64,000 nucleotides of DNA. Origin: Thiodiazotropha sp040506195 (GTDB lineage Bacteria; Pseudomonadota; Gammaproteobacteria; Chromatiales; Chromatiaceae). The DNA lies in contig JBEVXH010000003.1 in NCBI GenBank assembly GCA_040506195.1, forward strand, positions 310,001 to 374,000, in the 5' to 3' direction. Positions 34,733-42,853 of this stretch are shown piece by piece. The notes under the pieces are model-generated. The model did no database searches, was not told the DNA's origin, and saw only the letters and a list, made by a program, of their open reading frames with translations. Positions within the stretch are counted from its first letter, which is position 1, and every line of letters begins with the position of its first letter. Made by a program: the position numbers and the translations under genes.

Positions 34733-35742
34733 AAGGCGCGATGAATATAGCGGACGACCGCATCGATCTGTTCATCGTTAAGTACCGACTTCCAGGCCGG
34801 CATCGATGTGTTTGCGAGACCGTCGCGAATGACCTTTGTCAGATGTTCACTGCTCATAGTGGCCATGATTTTCGGATCGGTCAGATCCCGGGGATGGGGT
34901 TGCAGAAAAGTCCCGATCCAATTTTTACCCGTTCCATCGGCTGCATGGCAAAAGGCGCAATTCTGTTGGAAAAGAGATTCGCCAAGTTGTTCTACGGATG
35001 AAAGATCGGAAATTGAGGGCGCAATATCGTGTTTCGCGAAAGGGCTAGCGCCGGATTTTTCATCTGGAGGGAGAAGACTGTCACCTGCCTTAAACCCAAG
35101 CCTTGGGTAGGAGGTGGCAACCGGCTCCCAGTTTACGGTCGGATCTTTAACATGGGATCTGTCATGACAACTAATGCAACTTTCAAGGTAAACCTGCAGG
35201 CCCGTTTTCTGCTTATCGGTCAGCGAGTCGTCGGGAGCATCCAGTGGAATCTCACCTGTTGCAAAGGGAAAACTATCGCGGAAACGGTCATGTTCGTACC
35301 AGCCATTTTCAACTGTATGGTATTGGGTATTTGGTTGTTTGCCGACAACGAATGCCGTGTGCACATATAGAGTGACTGCCTCGATGTCGTCCTCAGCGAG
35401 AACATCTCGAAATGGTTTCATGGCGGTGGCGGGACGACCGTTGCTGATTGCATCGAGTATACGTTGCTTGCTTAATCTCTCTGGATCTGTAGCGATAAAA
35501 TTTCTTGGGGGTGGAGTGAGAAACCTGGCCGCAAGGGTCTCAGCATCCCCTGAATAACCATGGCAAAAGTAGCAGTAGAAATTGTAGATTTTACGACCCT
35601 TCTCCAGTTGCCTTTCAATATCGGCAGCGGTAGATGGCAAGGCCGCATCAGCTGCGCCAGCCTGCAGACTGCATAGAGCAGCCAGCTGGATTAGGCAAAG
35701 CAATATTAAGTCTGGATGCAATCGTCGAATTGGCTTCATCAC
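34705..35742 (-). CDS. Triple-domain class-I-like cytochrome c
   Basis: A 345-residue exported protein with three haem sites: CYFCH, CISCH and CAFCH. Domains one and three show PPPRNF and HPRDL blocks and distal Met segments (ATAMKPF, NTSMPAW), like the convergent gene; the middle site (CISCHDRSH) lies in a different context with a longer insertion rich in Asp and Pro. Related to the 33704-34732 product. The gene begins only 21 bases from the divergent NHL gene, so their promoters overlap coding DNA. Confidence 0.88.
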   Translation of the reverse strand: MMKPIRRLHPDLILLCLIQLAALCSLQAGAADAALPSTAADIERQLEKGRKIYNFYCYFCHGYSGDAETLAARFLTPPPRNFIATDPERLSKQRILDAISNGRPATAMKPFRDVLAEDDIEAVTLYVHTAFVVGKQPNTQYHTVENGWYEHDRFRDSFPFATGEIPLDAPDDSLTDKQKTGLQVYLESCISCHDRSHVKDPTVNWEPVATSYPRLGFKAGDSLLPPDEKSGASPFAKHDIAPSISDLSSVEQLGESLFQQNCAFCHAADGTGKNWIGTFLQPHPRDLTDPKIMATMSSEHLTKVIRDGLANTSMPAWKSVLNDEQIDAVVRYIHRAFHPLPGFAD

Positions 35743-35763
35743 ATATATGATTCGGTGAAATTG

Positions 35764-36903
35764 ATGAGATACAAACTAAATCTAAGCTGTACGTATATAT
35801 TCCATCATCTAATAGGTACAGGCCTGAAAGCAATCCTTGTATTGGTAATCATGTTACTGATCAGCAGCTGCGCTGGTAGTCCCGAGGTGAAGAAAACAAG
35901 GCCGATTGCGTTCCCCGCCCCACCCGATCAGCCGCGCTTTTTTTATGAGAAGACTATATTCGGCACAGGCGCAGTAAACGTTGCCGACAAAATTTCACGC
36001 TTGAAGAACCTTCTCACTGGAGCTAATCAAAGAGACGGCTATTCTTTCGCCAAGCCTTTTGATATCGCTGTCCACCAGGGACGTGTATTTATCAGTGATA
36101 CTGTTCATCGTGTCGTTTTTGCCCTAGATTTTGTATCGGGTGAGGCTATCATCATTGGAGACAGCGGCGATGCCAGCGATCTGTACAAACCCTTGGGTGT
36201 GGCGACAGACAACAAAGGGAATCTCTATGTATGTGACATACAATTAAAGAAATTAATGCTCTACGACCGCAATGGTAAATGGCGTTACGGTATAGACCTT
36301 TCCAAAGAGATGGATCGTCCCAGTGGAGTGGAAGTCAGCGAGGACGGAAGTACACTATTCGTGGTCGATGTCGGTGGTGTTAAGTCAACACGACACAGTA
36401 TTGCGGTTTATGATACGCGTACCCGCTCACACCTTCGCACAATTGGCTCCCGCGGTAAGGCAGATGGAGAATTCAATCTGCCCAGGGACGTGGCAATCGG
36501 TCCCAATGACCATCTTTATGTAACCGATGGTGGAAACTTTCGCATTCAAATCCTTAACCAGCAAGGTACGACTATCAGCTCATGGGGCTCAGCGGGACGT
36601 CATTTGGGGCAATTTACACGCCCCAAGGGTATCGCAACGGATAGTGAAGGAAACATCTATGTCGTTGATGCCGCATTCGGTAACTTCCAGATTTTCTCCC
36701 CTGAAGGTGAATTACTGCTGTATCTTGGCGAGCGATCGGAAACCGCAGGACCGGCAAAGTATATGCTGCCTGCCGGTATCGATGTTGACGAAGACGGTCG
36801 TGTCTATATTGTTGATCAGTTCTTTCGTAAGGTCGAGATATTCAGACCGGCCGGGCTAGCCGAAGGTGAGGGTTTCACGGGCCTTACTAAAACCAACGAA
36901 TGA
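35764..36903 (+). CDS. NHL-repeat lipoprotein
   Basis: About 379 residues from ATG 35764; a longer frame from 35716 overlaps the divergent cytochrome gene. Lipobox LISSCAGS follows a hydrophobic run, though the segment before it (about 25 residues) is long for a signal peptide. NHL blades include MDRPSGVEVSEDGSTLFVVD, FNLPRDVAIGPNDHLYVTDG and FTRPKGIATDSEGNIYVVDA. Related in design to the 24501-25568 protein, which accompanies the 11-haem cytochrome. Likely an outer-membrane or periplasmic accessory of the electron transfer system. Confidence 0.83.
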   Translation: MRYKLNLSCTYIFHHLIGTGLKAILVLVIMLLISSCAGSPEVKKTRPIAFPAPPDQPRFFYEKTIFGTGAVNVADKISRLKNLLTGANQRDGYSFAKPFDIAVHQGRVFISDTVHRVVFALDFVSGEAIIIGDSGDASDLYKPLGVATDNKGNLYVCDIQLKKLMLYDRNGKWRYGIDLSKEMDRPSGVEVSEDGSTLFVVDVGGVKSTRHSIAVYDTRTRSHLRTIGSRGKADGEFNLPRDVAIGPNDHLYVTDGGNFRIQILNQQGTTISSWGSAGRHLGQFTRPKGIATDSEGNIYVVDAAFGNFQIFSPEGELLLYLGERSETAGPAKYMLPAGIDVDEDGRVYIVDQFFRKVEIFRPAGLAEGEGFTGLTKTNE

Positions 36904-36991
36904 AACGGACTATTTCTCCATCTAAGTGTACAGCAAGCGATGAAGATCGTTTCATTTCCGGTTTGAAAGAGATTCCCGTTGAGTTTATAAG

Positions 36992-37395
36992 GTGACCCCG
37001 CTGGGGAGCCATGATGGTGAGCTCTGCAGATTCGAACCCGTCATATTGTTTGAAGATCCGGATGGCACACGATTACTCTACGATGCCTGACGTACGGTGG
37101 CAGGCGCGGATGATCACCGCCTGGGCAAGGTCGACGTGGTGCTGATTAGCAACATACACGACGACCATGTCGGGGCACCTTTACCACCGGACCACATGAA
37201 GCGGCCCATGTAATCAATAAGCTTTCTCGACCGACATCGGTCATTGCCTCCCATGCGAATGAAACAGCGAACCATAAGGGTAAACCCTTCCCCAGTACCA
37301 GGATTGCAAGTTTTATCGACGCAGTGAATGTGCCGATCGAACAACCACTGAGAGGAAAAACTATGAGGTTTTCCGCCAAGGGCAAGTGTGTATAG
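36992..37395 (+). pseudogene. Degenerate metallo-beta-lactamase-fold hydrolase
   Basis: Translation of the plus strand gives a recognisable MBL-fold protein in pieces: FEDPDGTRLLYDA, an in-frame TGA at 37088-37090 where a Gly codon is expected, then RTVAGADDHRLGKVDVVLIS followed by NIHDDHVG, where the usual HxHxDH zinc motif has lost its first His. After a stop near 37210 the frame shifts and LSRPTSVIASHANETANHKG, ASFIDAVNVPIEQPLRGKTM and a final stop at 37393-37395 follow. At least one nonsense, one frame change and a deletion. Bases 36904-36991 show nothing else. Confidence 0.75.
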
Positions 37396-37521
37396 GGCTG
37401 TCAAAGGTGGCAAAAATACACCCAAGCAGCATGAAAAATGACCACTAGCGCACCAGTCGAATCCTATTAATCCTCAATATATTCATAAGCATAGAAAGGT
37501 TTAACTGGCCTGGAAAAATAT

Positions 37522-37537
37522 TGGGAATATTTTCCCA
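37522..37537. promoter_or_regulatory. Palindrome upstream of the DUF5666-like gene
   Basis: TGGGAATATTTTCCCA, a 6-base stem around TATT flanked by A- and T-runs, about 97 bases upstream of the lipoprotein ATG. Could be an operator or a weak terminator. A similar half, TTGGGAATATTA, occurs again at 39114-39125 after that gene. The remaining interval 37396-37633 shows only a GAGGAG ribosome site at its end. Confidence 0.35.
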
Positions 37538-37633
37538 TTTTTTGCGTTTATCTGATTAAGGGTCAACAAGATCCATTTGATGGGCGAATGGCCCGGCAAT
37601 TTATCAACAGTTTTCTAACGAGGAGTTACCACC

Positions 37634-39073
37634 ATGGGATTAAATCGATCTTCAAAGATTTTCTTCACAATGCTGGCGGGCTGTCTCATTCTCTCCGCCT
37701 GTGGAGGTGGAGGCGGTGGAAGCGCAAGTGAAGACGGCACCACAATTACGGCAAGAGGCGTCATCACCGGATTCGGCAGCATCTACGTCAATGGCGTGCG
37801 TTACCACACCAACTCAACACGTTTTACCGTCGACGATAATCCAGGCACGGAAAGTGATCTAAAGCTGGGAATGGTGGTCACGGTAACCGCTACTTTAAAT
37901 GACGACAACACAGGCAATGCCAGCAGCATCGTATTCGACAACGAACTGCAGGGTCCGGTTGCCAACCTGGTCACGGATGCAGACGGTCTGATCAAAACCT
38001 TCACTGTATTGGGTGTCACTGTGATTGCAGACAGGGTTGGTACCAGCTTCCATGACACAACTTTCGATACACTTATCGAAGGCGATCTTTTAAAGGTGAG
38101 TGGGTTTTATGACGGTTCCCTTGTCCTCAATGCCACCTTTATCGAGCGTAAAGAGGGCTTCACTCCGGGCGTGAGCGAAGTCGAATTGAAGGGTACTGTC
38201 AGCAATAACACAAGCGAGAGCTTCCTAATCAACGGCGTAACTGTCAATTACGATCCCAGCGGTATTCGCACCGATCTCAGCCGTTTGACTGGCGCAATCT
38301 CTGATGGGGACCTCGTCGAGGTAAAAGGTTCACTCGACGAGAACGGCGAGATCCAAGCCACACGCATAGGCCATGAAGACGACGGCTTAGATGACAGCAT
38401 CAGTAAGGTGAGCCTTGAGGGTATAATCACCGATTACATAGACGACAGTAATTTCATGATCTCGGGGATAGCCGTTGATGCTTCCTCAGCCCTCTTCATA
38501 CCGTCCAGCCTGACCTTGGGCAATGGCATCAAGGTCGAAGCGGAGGGACCGATTGTCAACGCCACCCTGCAGGCCTTGAAAATCGGTGCTCGTGGAGGTG
38601 GCAACGACGTTGAGATCGATGCCCATGTCAGTAGTTTGTCCAATCTCGATAATTCGATTACTTTGAATCTAAGCAACGGCAGCGTTACCGTCTTCGTCGA
38701 TAACCGCACACGCATGGAAGACAAGACCAAGGCCGTCGAATCACTCTCTGTCAGCGACCTGGGCAGCGGTGATTTTCTTGAGGTGCGTGGTTTGCTTGAT
38801 AGCGGCAATCGAGTGATTCTGACTGAGCTGCGACGTGATAATACCGATGATCTGGTTCTGCAGGGTCCTGTTGAGGATTTCGTCGCCAACAGTTCCGTTA
38901 CCATTCTAGGAGTAACGATCTTCACTTCGGCAACCACCCAGTTTGAAGACATCAATGATTCAACGATCAGTGCCGACACCTTTTACAACAGCCTGACTGT
39001 GGGTTCGCTAGTCAAGATCAAGGACGAGGAGCCGGGAGACAGCACCGCCGATGAGGTGGAATTCGAGGATTGA
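37634..39073 (+). CDS. DUF5666-like repeat lipoprotein
   Basis: A 479-residue lipoprotein: signal with lipobox LSAC followed by a glycine run. The mature region consists of about five to six repeats of a beta-rich module, each with a pattern like GxITGFGSIYVNGVRY or LEGIITDYIDDSNFMISGIA and later GDLVEVKGSLDENGEIQATR, as in DUF5666 proteins. Their function is not established; the fold resembles OB-like carbohydrate or ligand modules. Very acidic C-terminus (DEEPGDSTADEVEFED). A good GAGGAG ribosome site precedes the ATG. Its link to the cytochrome block is only positional. Confidence 0.82.
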   Translation: MGLNRSSKIFFTMLAGCLILSACGGGGGGSASEDGTTITARGVITGFGSIYVNGVRYHTNSTRFTVDDNPGTESDLKLGMVVTVTATLNDDNTGNASSIVFDNELQGPVANLVTDADGLIKTFTVLGVTVIADRVGTSFHDTTFDTLIEGDLLKVSGFYDGSLVLNATFIERKEGFTPGVSEVELKGTVSNNTSESFLINGVTVNYDPSGIRTDLSRLTGAISDGDLVEVKGSLDENGEIQATRIGHEDDGLDDSISKVSLEGIITDYIDDSNFMISGIAVDASSALFIPSSLTLGNGIKVEAEGPIVNATLQALKIGARGGGNDVEIDAHVSSLSNLDNSITLNLSNGSVTVFVDNRTRMEDKTKAVESLSVSDLGSGDFLEVRGLLDSGNRVILTELRRDNTDDLVLQGPVEDFVANSSVTILGVTIFTSATTQFEDINDSTISADTFYNSLTVGSLVKIKDEEPGDSTADEVEFED

Positions 39074-39081
39074 GGGATGAT

Positions 39082-39104
39082 GTGGGCGGCAGTTTGCCGC
39101 CCAC
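39082..39104 (+). terminator. Terminator-like hairpin after the DUF5666-like gene
   Basis: A perfect 10-base stem GTGGGCGGCA with a GTT loop, starting 8 bases after the stop codon and followed by CGACAATTTT. The T-run is short and displaced, so termination may be partial. Confidence 0.6.
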
Positions 39105-39240
39105 CGACAATTTTGGGAATATTACTCAGGCTTCACCGTTAATACCAATAGAAACCTCGCTATCTGAAATACCCACGAGTCAAGAAGCGATAGCGAGTCT
39201 GGACCTTGGGCCATATTGCGTGAATGAGTGGAGCATAACC

Positions 39241-39489
39241 ATGTATAAATCGATAGGCTTCCTGCTGGGATCCCTTCTTGCGGTCCCGCTACCCACATTT
39301 GCCTTCCACTGCCCTATGGACATGAAAAAGATAGATGTGGCATTGACCTCCAATCCAAATCCATATCCGGAAAAGTTGGCCGAAGTACACAAGCTGAGGG
39401 CCGAGGGTGAAGCCTATCACCAAGCCGGCCGGCATAACGAGTCCGTCCAGGTTCCGGACCAAGCGATGAAAATACTTCGGATTCAGTGA
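39241..39489 (+). CDS. Small secreted protein of unknown function
   Basis: An 82-residue protein from ATG 39241; the open frame extends upstream but the signal peptide (IGFLLGSLLAVPLPTFAF) and GTGGAG before this ATG decide the start. The mature part begins HCPMDMKKIDVAL and ends in a helical pair (KLAEVHKLRAEGEAYHQAGR, SVQVPDQAMKILRIQ). The HCPMDMKKID opening recurs in small conserved proteins of related bacteria as I recall, but no function is known. It precedes the ECF sigma factor gene by 32 bases. Confidence 0.6.
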   Translation: MYKSIGFLLGSLLAVPLPTFAFHCPMDMKKIDVALTSNPNPYPEKLAEVHKLRAEGEAYHQAGRHNESVQVPDQAMKILRIQ

Positions 39490-39521
39490 CGACTGACCAA
39501 AGAGCCAGTTATACTTGATTG

Positions 39522-40034
39522 ATGGCGGATAATTTTTCCAAATTGCTGATCGAGAATATCCCGCACCTGAGGCGCTATGCGCGTTCCCTGACCAGGGACC
39601 AGCATCAGAGCGAAGACCTTGTGCAGGATTGTCTCGACCGCGCATTGAGCCGGATGTCGCAGTGGCAGAGCGACACCAATCTGCGCGCCTGGCTCTTCAC
39701 CATCATGCACAACCTTCACGTCAGCGGCCTGCGTGGCAGGCGCCACAGCAGCGCCTGGGAATCCCTTGACCAGTCGGAGACCGCAGATCAGCGACAGTCA
39801 GGTCAGGAAGGCATGATACAGATGCGGGACCTTGAACACGCATTGCATCGACTCAGCGACGATCAGCGGGAGATCCTTATGCTGGTCTGCGTCGAAGGCA
39901 TGCGTTACGAAGAGGTCGCGCAGGTTTTGAATATCGCAACCGGTACGGTGATGTCCCGGTTACACCGGGCTCGCGAAGCCCTGCGCCAGATTTTGAAAGG
40001 CGAAGAGCCGGCAAAACTGAGGCGTATCAAATGA
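39522..40034 (+). CDS. ECF-type RNA polymerase sigma factor
   Basis: A 170-residue sigma-70 family protein with only regions 2 and 4. Region 2: IPHLRRYARSLTRDQHQSED with LVQDCLDRAL and the NLRAWLFTIMHNL helix; region 4: LPxDQREILMLVCVEGMRYE then EVAQVLNIATGTVMSRLHRA with the recognition helix. ATG 39522 is preferred over the TTG three bases earlier. It overlaps the anti-sigma gene by ATGA, the classic pairing. Target promoters unknown. Confidence 0.9.
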   Translation: MADNFSKLLIENIPHLRRYARSLTRDQHQSEDLVQDCLDRALSRMSQWQSDTNLRAWLFTIMHNLHVSGLRGRRHSSAWESLDQSETADQRQSGQEGMIQMRDLEHALHRLSDDQREILMLVCVEGMRYEEVAQVLNIATGTVMSRLHRAREALRQILKGEEPAKLRRIK

Positions 40035-40804
40035 AACAGACCCTCACCCCAGAACAACAGCAGCTGCATGCCTACGTGGATGGGCGGCTTGATAACGAAG
40101 CCAGACGCGATGTCGAGAGCTATTTGGCTGAGAATCCCGAAGCGCGTCGACAGGTGGATGAGTATCAACAGATAAACAGCCTGCTCAAACAGATCTATGA
40201 TCCGATCCTTGATGAGCCGATTCCACCCACCCTGCTCCGACTGAGAAGACCTCGTTGGAGCATACGCCATATTTTGCTGCAGATGGCCGCTGCAGTATTA
40301 CTGCTCTCAATCGGTCTGTTTTCAGGGTTTTATCTTGGTATGAACCAGACCCTGGTACCGATAACAGCCGAGAGCGAACCCGATCATGTAGTGATCGAGG
40401 CATTCATGGCCTATGCAGTATATACTCCCGAGGTACGTCACCCGGTCGAAGTCCCAGGTGATGAACGCGACCACCTGGTCAGCTGGCTCAGCAAGCGAAT
40501 GGGACGTCAAATCGTCATACCTCATCTGGAAACCCACGATATGCAACTGTTGGGTGGAAGATTGATCTCATCCGACGACGGGCCAGGCGCTCTGTTGATG
40601 TACGAAAACGAGAAGGGTCAACGCATCATCCTATATGCCTGCCACTCCGATGAGAGCAGCAGCGCCTTCCACTTTGCCAAGCAACAGGACGTATCGATAT
40701 TCTATTGGGTAGACGACGCCATCAACTACGCCATTGCCGGTGAAATGGAAAAAGAGAAACTGCGTCCTCTCGCTGAGTCGGTCTATAATCAGCTGATTTT
40801 CTGA
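40031..40804 (+). CDS. Transmembrane anti-sigma factor
   Basis: A 257-residue single-pass protein. The N-terminal cytoplasmic part (LHAYVDGRLDNEARRDVESY then LAENPEARRQV) matches the anti-sigma domain fold without the HxxxCxxC zinc motif of ZAS proteins. Membrane helix about residues 81-103 (ILLQMAAAVLLLSIGLFSGF), then a periplasmic domain of 150 residues containing YTPEVRHPVEVPGDERDHLV, as in the FecR-independent anti-sigma group that regulates redox-responsive ECF factors. Translation coupled to the sigma gene. Confidence 0.85.
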   Translation: MKQTLTPEQQQLHAYVDGRLDNEARRDVESYLAENPEARRQVDEYQQINSLLKQIYDPILDEPIPPTLLRLRRPRWSIRHILLQMAAAVLLLSIGLFSGFYLGMNQTLVPITAESEPDHVVIEAFMAYAVYTPEVRHPVEVPGDERDHLVSWLSKRMGRQIVIPHLETHDMQLLGGRLISSDDGPGALLMYENEKGQRIILYACHSDESSSAFHFAKQQDVSIFYWVDDAINYAIAGEMEKEKLRPLAESVYNQLIF

Positions 40805-40868
40805 TTATTTTCCACACTATCTCACCGCACCGTTCACTCAGGCATACCCCTTCAGATAATAAAATGGA

Positions 40869-41147
40869 GTGAAGAATTGGATTCTAAATTCTGGCTACGG
40901 TTTTCACCGTTTTTTCATTGCAGAACTTGGGGACAAGACCCAGTTGGCCACCATGCTTTTTGCAGCAGACAAAGATGTAAGCAACTTTACGGTATTTATG
41001 GTGGCCTCCCTGGCGTTGATCCTTGCATCTGGAATCGGGGTACTGGCCGGGTCCTTGCTATCGCAATATATCAGTGAAAAACATCTCCATCACATCGCCG
41101 GTTCCGGTTTTGTTGTAATAGGCATTTGGACACTAATAAAAGCATGA
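40869..41147 (+). CDS. TMEM165/GDT1 (UPF0016) family membrane protein, N-terminus possibly damaged
   Basis: A 92-residue frame from GTG 40869. The core FIAELGDKTQLATMLFAADK carries the family E-x-G-D-K-T motif, and the second helix and IAGSGFVVIGIWTLIKA end are intact. Members export or import Mn2+ or Ca2+; single-repeat ones dimerise. The first 15 residues (KNWILNSGYGFHRF) are unlike the family. An alternative frame eight bases later begins LDSKFWL as expected, and two single-base losses could link it to the core. Either a decaying N-terminus or sequence errors in T-runs. Confidence 0.65.
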   Translation: MKNWILNSGYGFHRFFIAELGDKTQLATMLFAADKDVSNFTVFMVASLALILASGIGVLAGSLLSQYISEKHLHHIAGSGFVVIGIWTLIKA

Positions 41148-41232
41148 ATGAATGACCAACCAATATTTTGTAACCGCTTGTCTTCAACTTACAGATGGGT
41201 ATGGATTCAGAAGATTTGTGATTACATGATGC

Positions 41233-41267
41233 TTACAACATACCCGGCACTGCCGGGTATGTTGTAA
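41233..41267. terminator. Long hairpin at the left edge of the island
   Basis: A 16-base perfect inverted repeat (TTACAACATACCCGGC, loop ACT). It lies between the GDT1 gene and the partial tRNA copy, and corresponds in place to the terminator on the other side of the intact tRNA-Met. Probably the original tRNA-Met terminator, separated from the gene by island insertion. Confidence 0.6.
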
Positions 41268-41278
41268 CTTACTTATTA

Positions 41279-41325
41279 TATGGTAGCAAGGGGCAGATTC
41301 GAACTGCCGACCCCAGCATTATGAG
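41279..41325 (-). repeat. Direct repeat, partial tRNA-Met 3' end (island attachment site)
   Basis: Identical over 47 bases to 48854-48900. Read on the minus strand it is the tRNA-Met gene from the anticodon loop to the CCA end. The 5' half of the tRNA is missing. This is the usual trace of a tyrosine-recombinase element that crossed over in the anticodon loop. Confidence 0.9.
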
Positions 41326-41828
41326 GGGTACCATCGAAACTTCACCTTTTAAATTCAATAACTTAGGCGGGTGCCCGCAACGCTATCCGCACTAAAACCT
41401 ATCGGCATCTATCCATCATCACACAATCACCACACATAGGTAATTCCTCCGAACTCTGCCTTGTGTTCAAAAGGAACAGGTAAATGAAGCGCCTAGTTCG
41501 TAGCCAACAGTTCTATTATATGTCTTTGTTTTTATTGACCCTCTGGCTGACGCCCATGGCCAATTTTGTAGGACTGAGCATAGCTGAACAGGACAATTGT
41601 CGGATAAATGTCGGATGAGTTGGTAGATATGTTGACGATAATATTTTCTAGTTTCGGCCAAAGAATAACTCGGCTTGATTTGATCGTATCCGGCAAGAAT
41701 ACGACGACATAGGCCCTATAATGTACAATTAGTCTTTGTCACGACTTTCTGTTTGTGATCAACGAGACAACAACAATGCATCTTGTTGATTTTATAATAT
41801 TTTTTGTGGTACATAGAGGCCTTACTAT
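41326..41828. other. Gene-poor left part of the island
   Basis: About 500 bases, AT-rich, without a convincing coding frame on either strand. Bounded on the right by the first attC-like site, so it may include the tail of an empty or decayed cassette. A short minus-strand frame at 41467-41661 lacks any recognisable feature. Confidence 0.4.
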
Positions 41829-41875
41829 AAATACATAACGAGACAGGGGGTCTCGTTAATGTAACTGTTATAGGT
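41829..41875 (+). repeat. attC-like site 0 (integron cassette recombination site)
   Basis: TACATAACGAGAC and GTCTCGTTAATGTA form a stem with one unpaired base, as expected of folded attC sites, followed by the core GTTATAGG. The first 42 bases are identical to the site at 42854-42895; divergence begins right after GTTA, the known cassette crossover box. Confidence 0.7.
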
Positions 41876-41880
41876 AAAAA

Positions 41881-42396
41881 ATGGCGAATCTCGTAGATTT
41901 AGATCATAAGTGGGCAATTCTGATAGGCAGAGTATTTATTGCCTTCGGTTCAATTGAGCGAACAACCCATGAATGTCTAAAGAAGTGGCTTGAAGAGCCT
42001 GTTTACCCTCATGTGAAACATATGAAATTCTCATCAAGAGTTGACCTGCTTATTGATGTAACAAAGAAACAAAAATATTCAGAAGAAAATACTAATGAGT
42101 TTGTTTCAAATTTGAAGGAAGCAAAAGAATTGGCGAAGAAAAGAAACCTTATTGCCCATAACCCGTTGATGCTTTGTTTGTTTCAAGGTGAGGGTGATTT
42201 CGTTGAGGCTATTGCATCCAATCTTAGAGATGATTTAACTATGGAGTTTCACGAGCTTGAAGATTTGATGCATAAATCTGAAGAGTTAGCTTCAAGCTTA
42301 ATCGATGGCACTACGAAATTCAGACTCGAAGGTTGGGAAGGCTTACCTATAACAAGTCAAGCAAGTGGGACGCCGCAAAGCGGCGCCCCTTCTTGA
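41881..42396 (+). CDS. Cassette gene: hypothetical protein with HEPN-like RxxxxH motif
   Basis: A 171-residue soluble helical protein, AT-rich codon use. Opening region with FGSIERTTHECLKKWLEE and later EAKELAKKRNLIAHNPLM; the R-N-L-I-A-H sequence matches the Rx4-6H motif of HEPN-type proteins, a fold frequent in RNases and toxin-antitoxin or defence systems. The last 15 residues are encoded inside the downstream attC-like site, common for cassette genes. Whole cassette spans from the GTTATAG core to 42400. Function not established; HEPN assignment is tentative. Confidence 0.65.
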   Translation: MANLVDLDHKWAILIGRVFIAFGSIERTTHECLKKWLEEPVYPHVKHMKFSSRVDLLIDVTKKQKYSEENTNEFVSNLKEAKELAKKRNLIAHNPLMLCLFQGEGDFVEAIASNLRDDLTMEFHELEDLMHKSEELASSLIDGTTKFRLEGWEGLPITSQASGTPQSGAPS

Positions 42397-42408
42397 AGCG
42401 TTATGCCT
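42346..42408 (+). repeat. attC-like site 1
   Basis: Begins CCTATAACAAGTCAAG, contains the inverted repeat GGGACGCCGC / GCGGCGCCCC, and ends CTTGAAGCGTTATGCC with the GTTATGC core. This is close to the classical 60-base element layout. It overlaps the 3' end of the previous cassette gene. Confidence 0.82.
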
Positions 42409-42418
42409 TTAAAAAATC

Positions 42419-42817
42419 ATGAAGTCTAAGCTAAGAGTTGAACTTGAACGTTTGCTTCAGGAAGGCAATGAGTTCGGAGAAATTGAAAAAAGCCCTGAAG
42501 CGTGGGAGCGTCAGACACGCCACCTTATTGACAAATACTTAGGGCCAAGAAAAGAGCCACCTACTAATGCTCATTCACAAGGATATTATGACTTTATATT
42601 CTCGGATACTCATGGTGCTAAGGCGGCAGTGCTAAAAGCAATCTTAACTTCGGAAAAGTCAAATAGTGAAGAAAACCACTCGAATGAAGAAATAAATAAA
42701 AACAATGTACATAGGCGATGGTTTAACTTTAGCACTGTAAAGGGCGTAGTAGAATTTATTGCAGCTATGGTTGCGATAGTCGGCGGTGTAGTAGCATTTG
42801 CCACGTGGCTGCTTTAA
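42419..42817 (+). CDS. Cassette gene: hypothetical protein with C-terminal membrane anchor
   Basis: A 132-residue protein, charged N-terminal 105 residues including LEREXLLQEGNEFGEI-like helix and EAWERQTRHLIDKYLGPRKE, followed by a C-terminal hydrophobic segment (GVVEFIAAMVAIVGGVVAFA then TWLL). A tail-anchored or C-terminally anchored topology is likely. AT-rich codon use, starts 19 bases after the previous cassette core. No family recognised. Confidence 0.6.
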   Translation: MKSKLRVELERLLQEGNEFGEIEKSPEAWERQTRHLIDKYLGPRKEPPTNAHSQGYYDFIFSDTHGAKAAVLKAILTSEKSNSEENHSNEEINKNNVHRRWFNFSTVKGVVEFIAAMVAIVGGVVAFATWLL

Positions 42818-42853
42818 TGTGAGTTCAAATTACTATTGTAAGGCATGGCATAA

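Noticed and set aside
35680..35705. Third sigma-54 promoter ahead of the right-hand NHL gene (TGGATTAGGCAAAGCA)
   Set aside because: Spacing of GG and GC is right but the -12 element lacks TT and other consensus bases; too weak to annotate.
41467..41661. Minus-strand frame near the left island end as an integrase remnant
   Set aside because: No tyrosine recombinase motif (R..HxxR..Y) or other similarity is visible.
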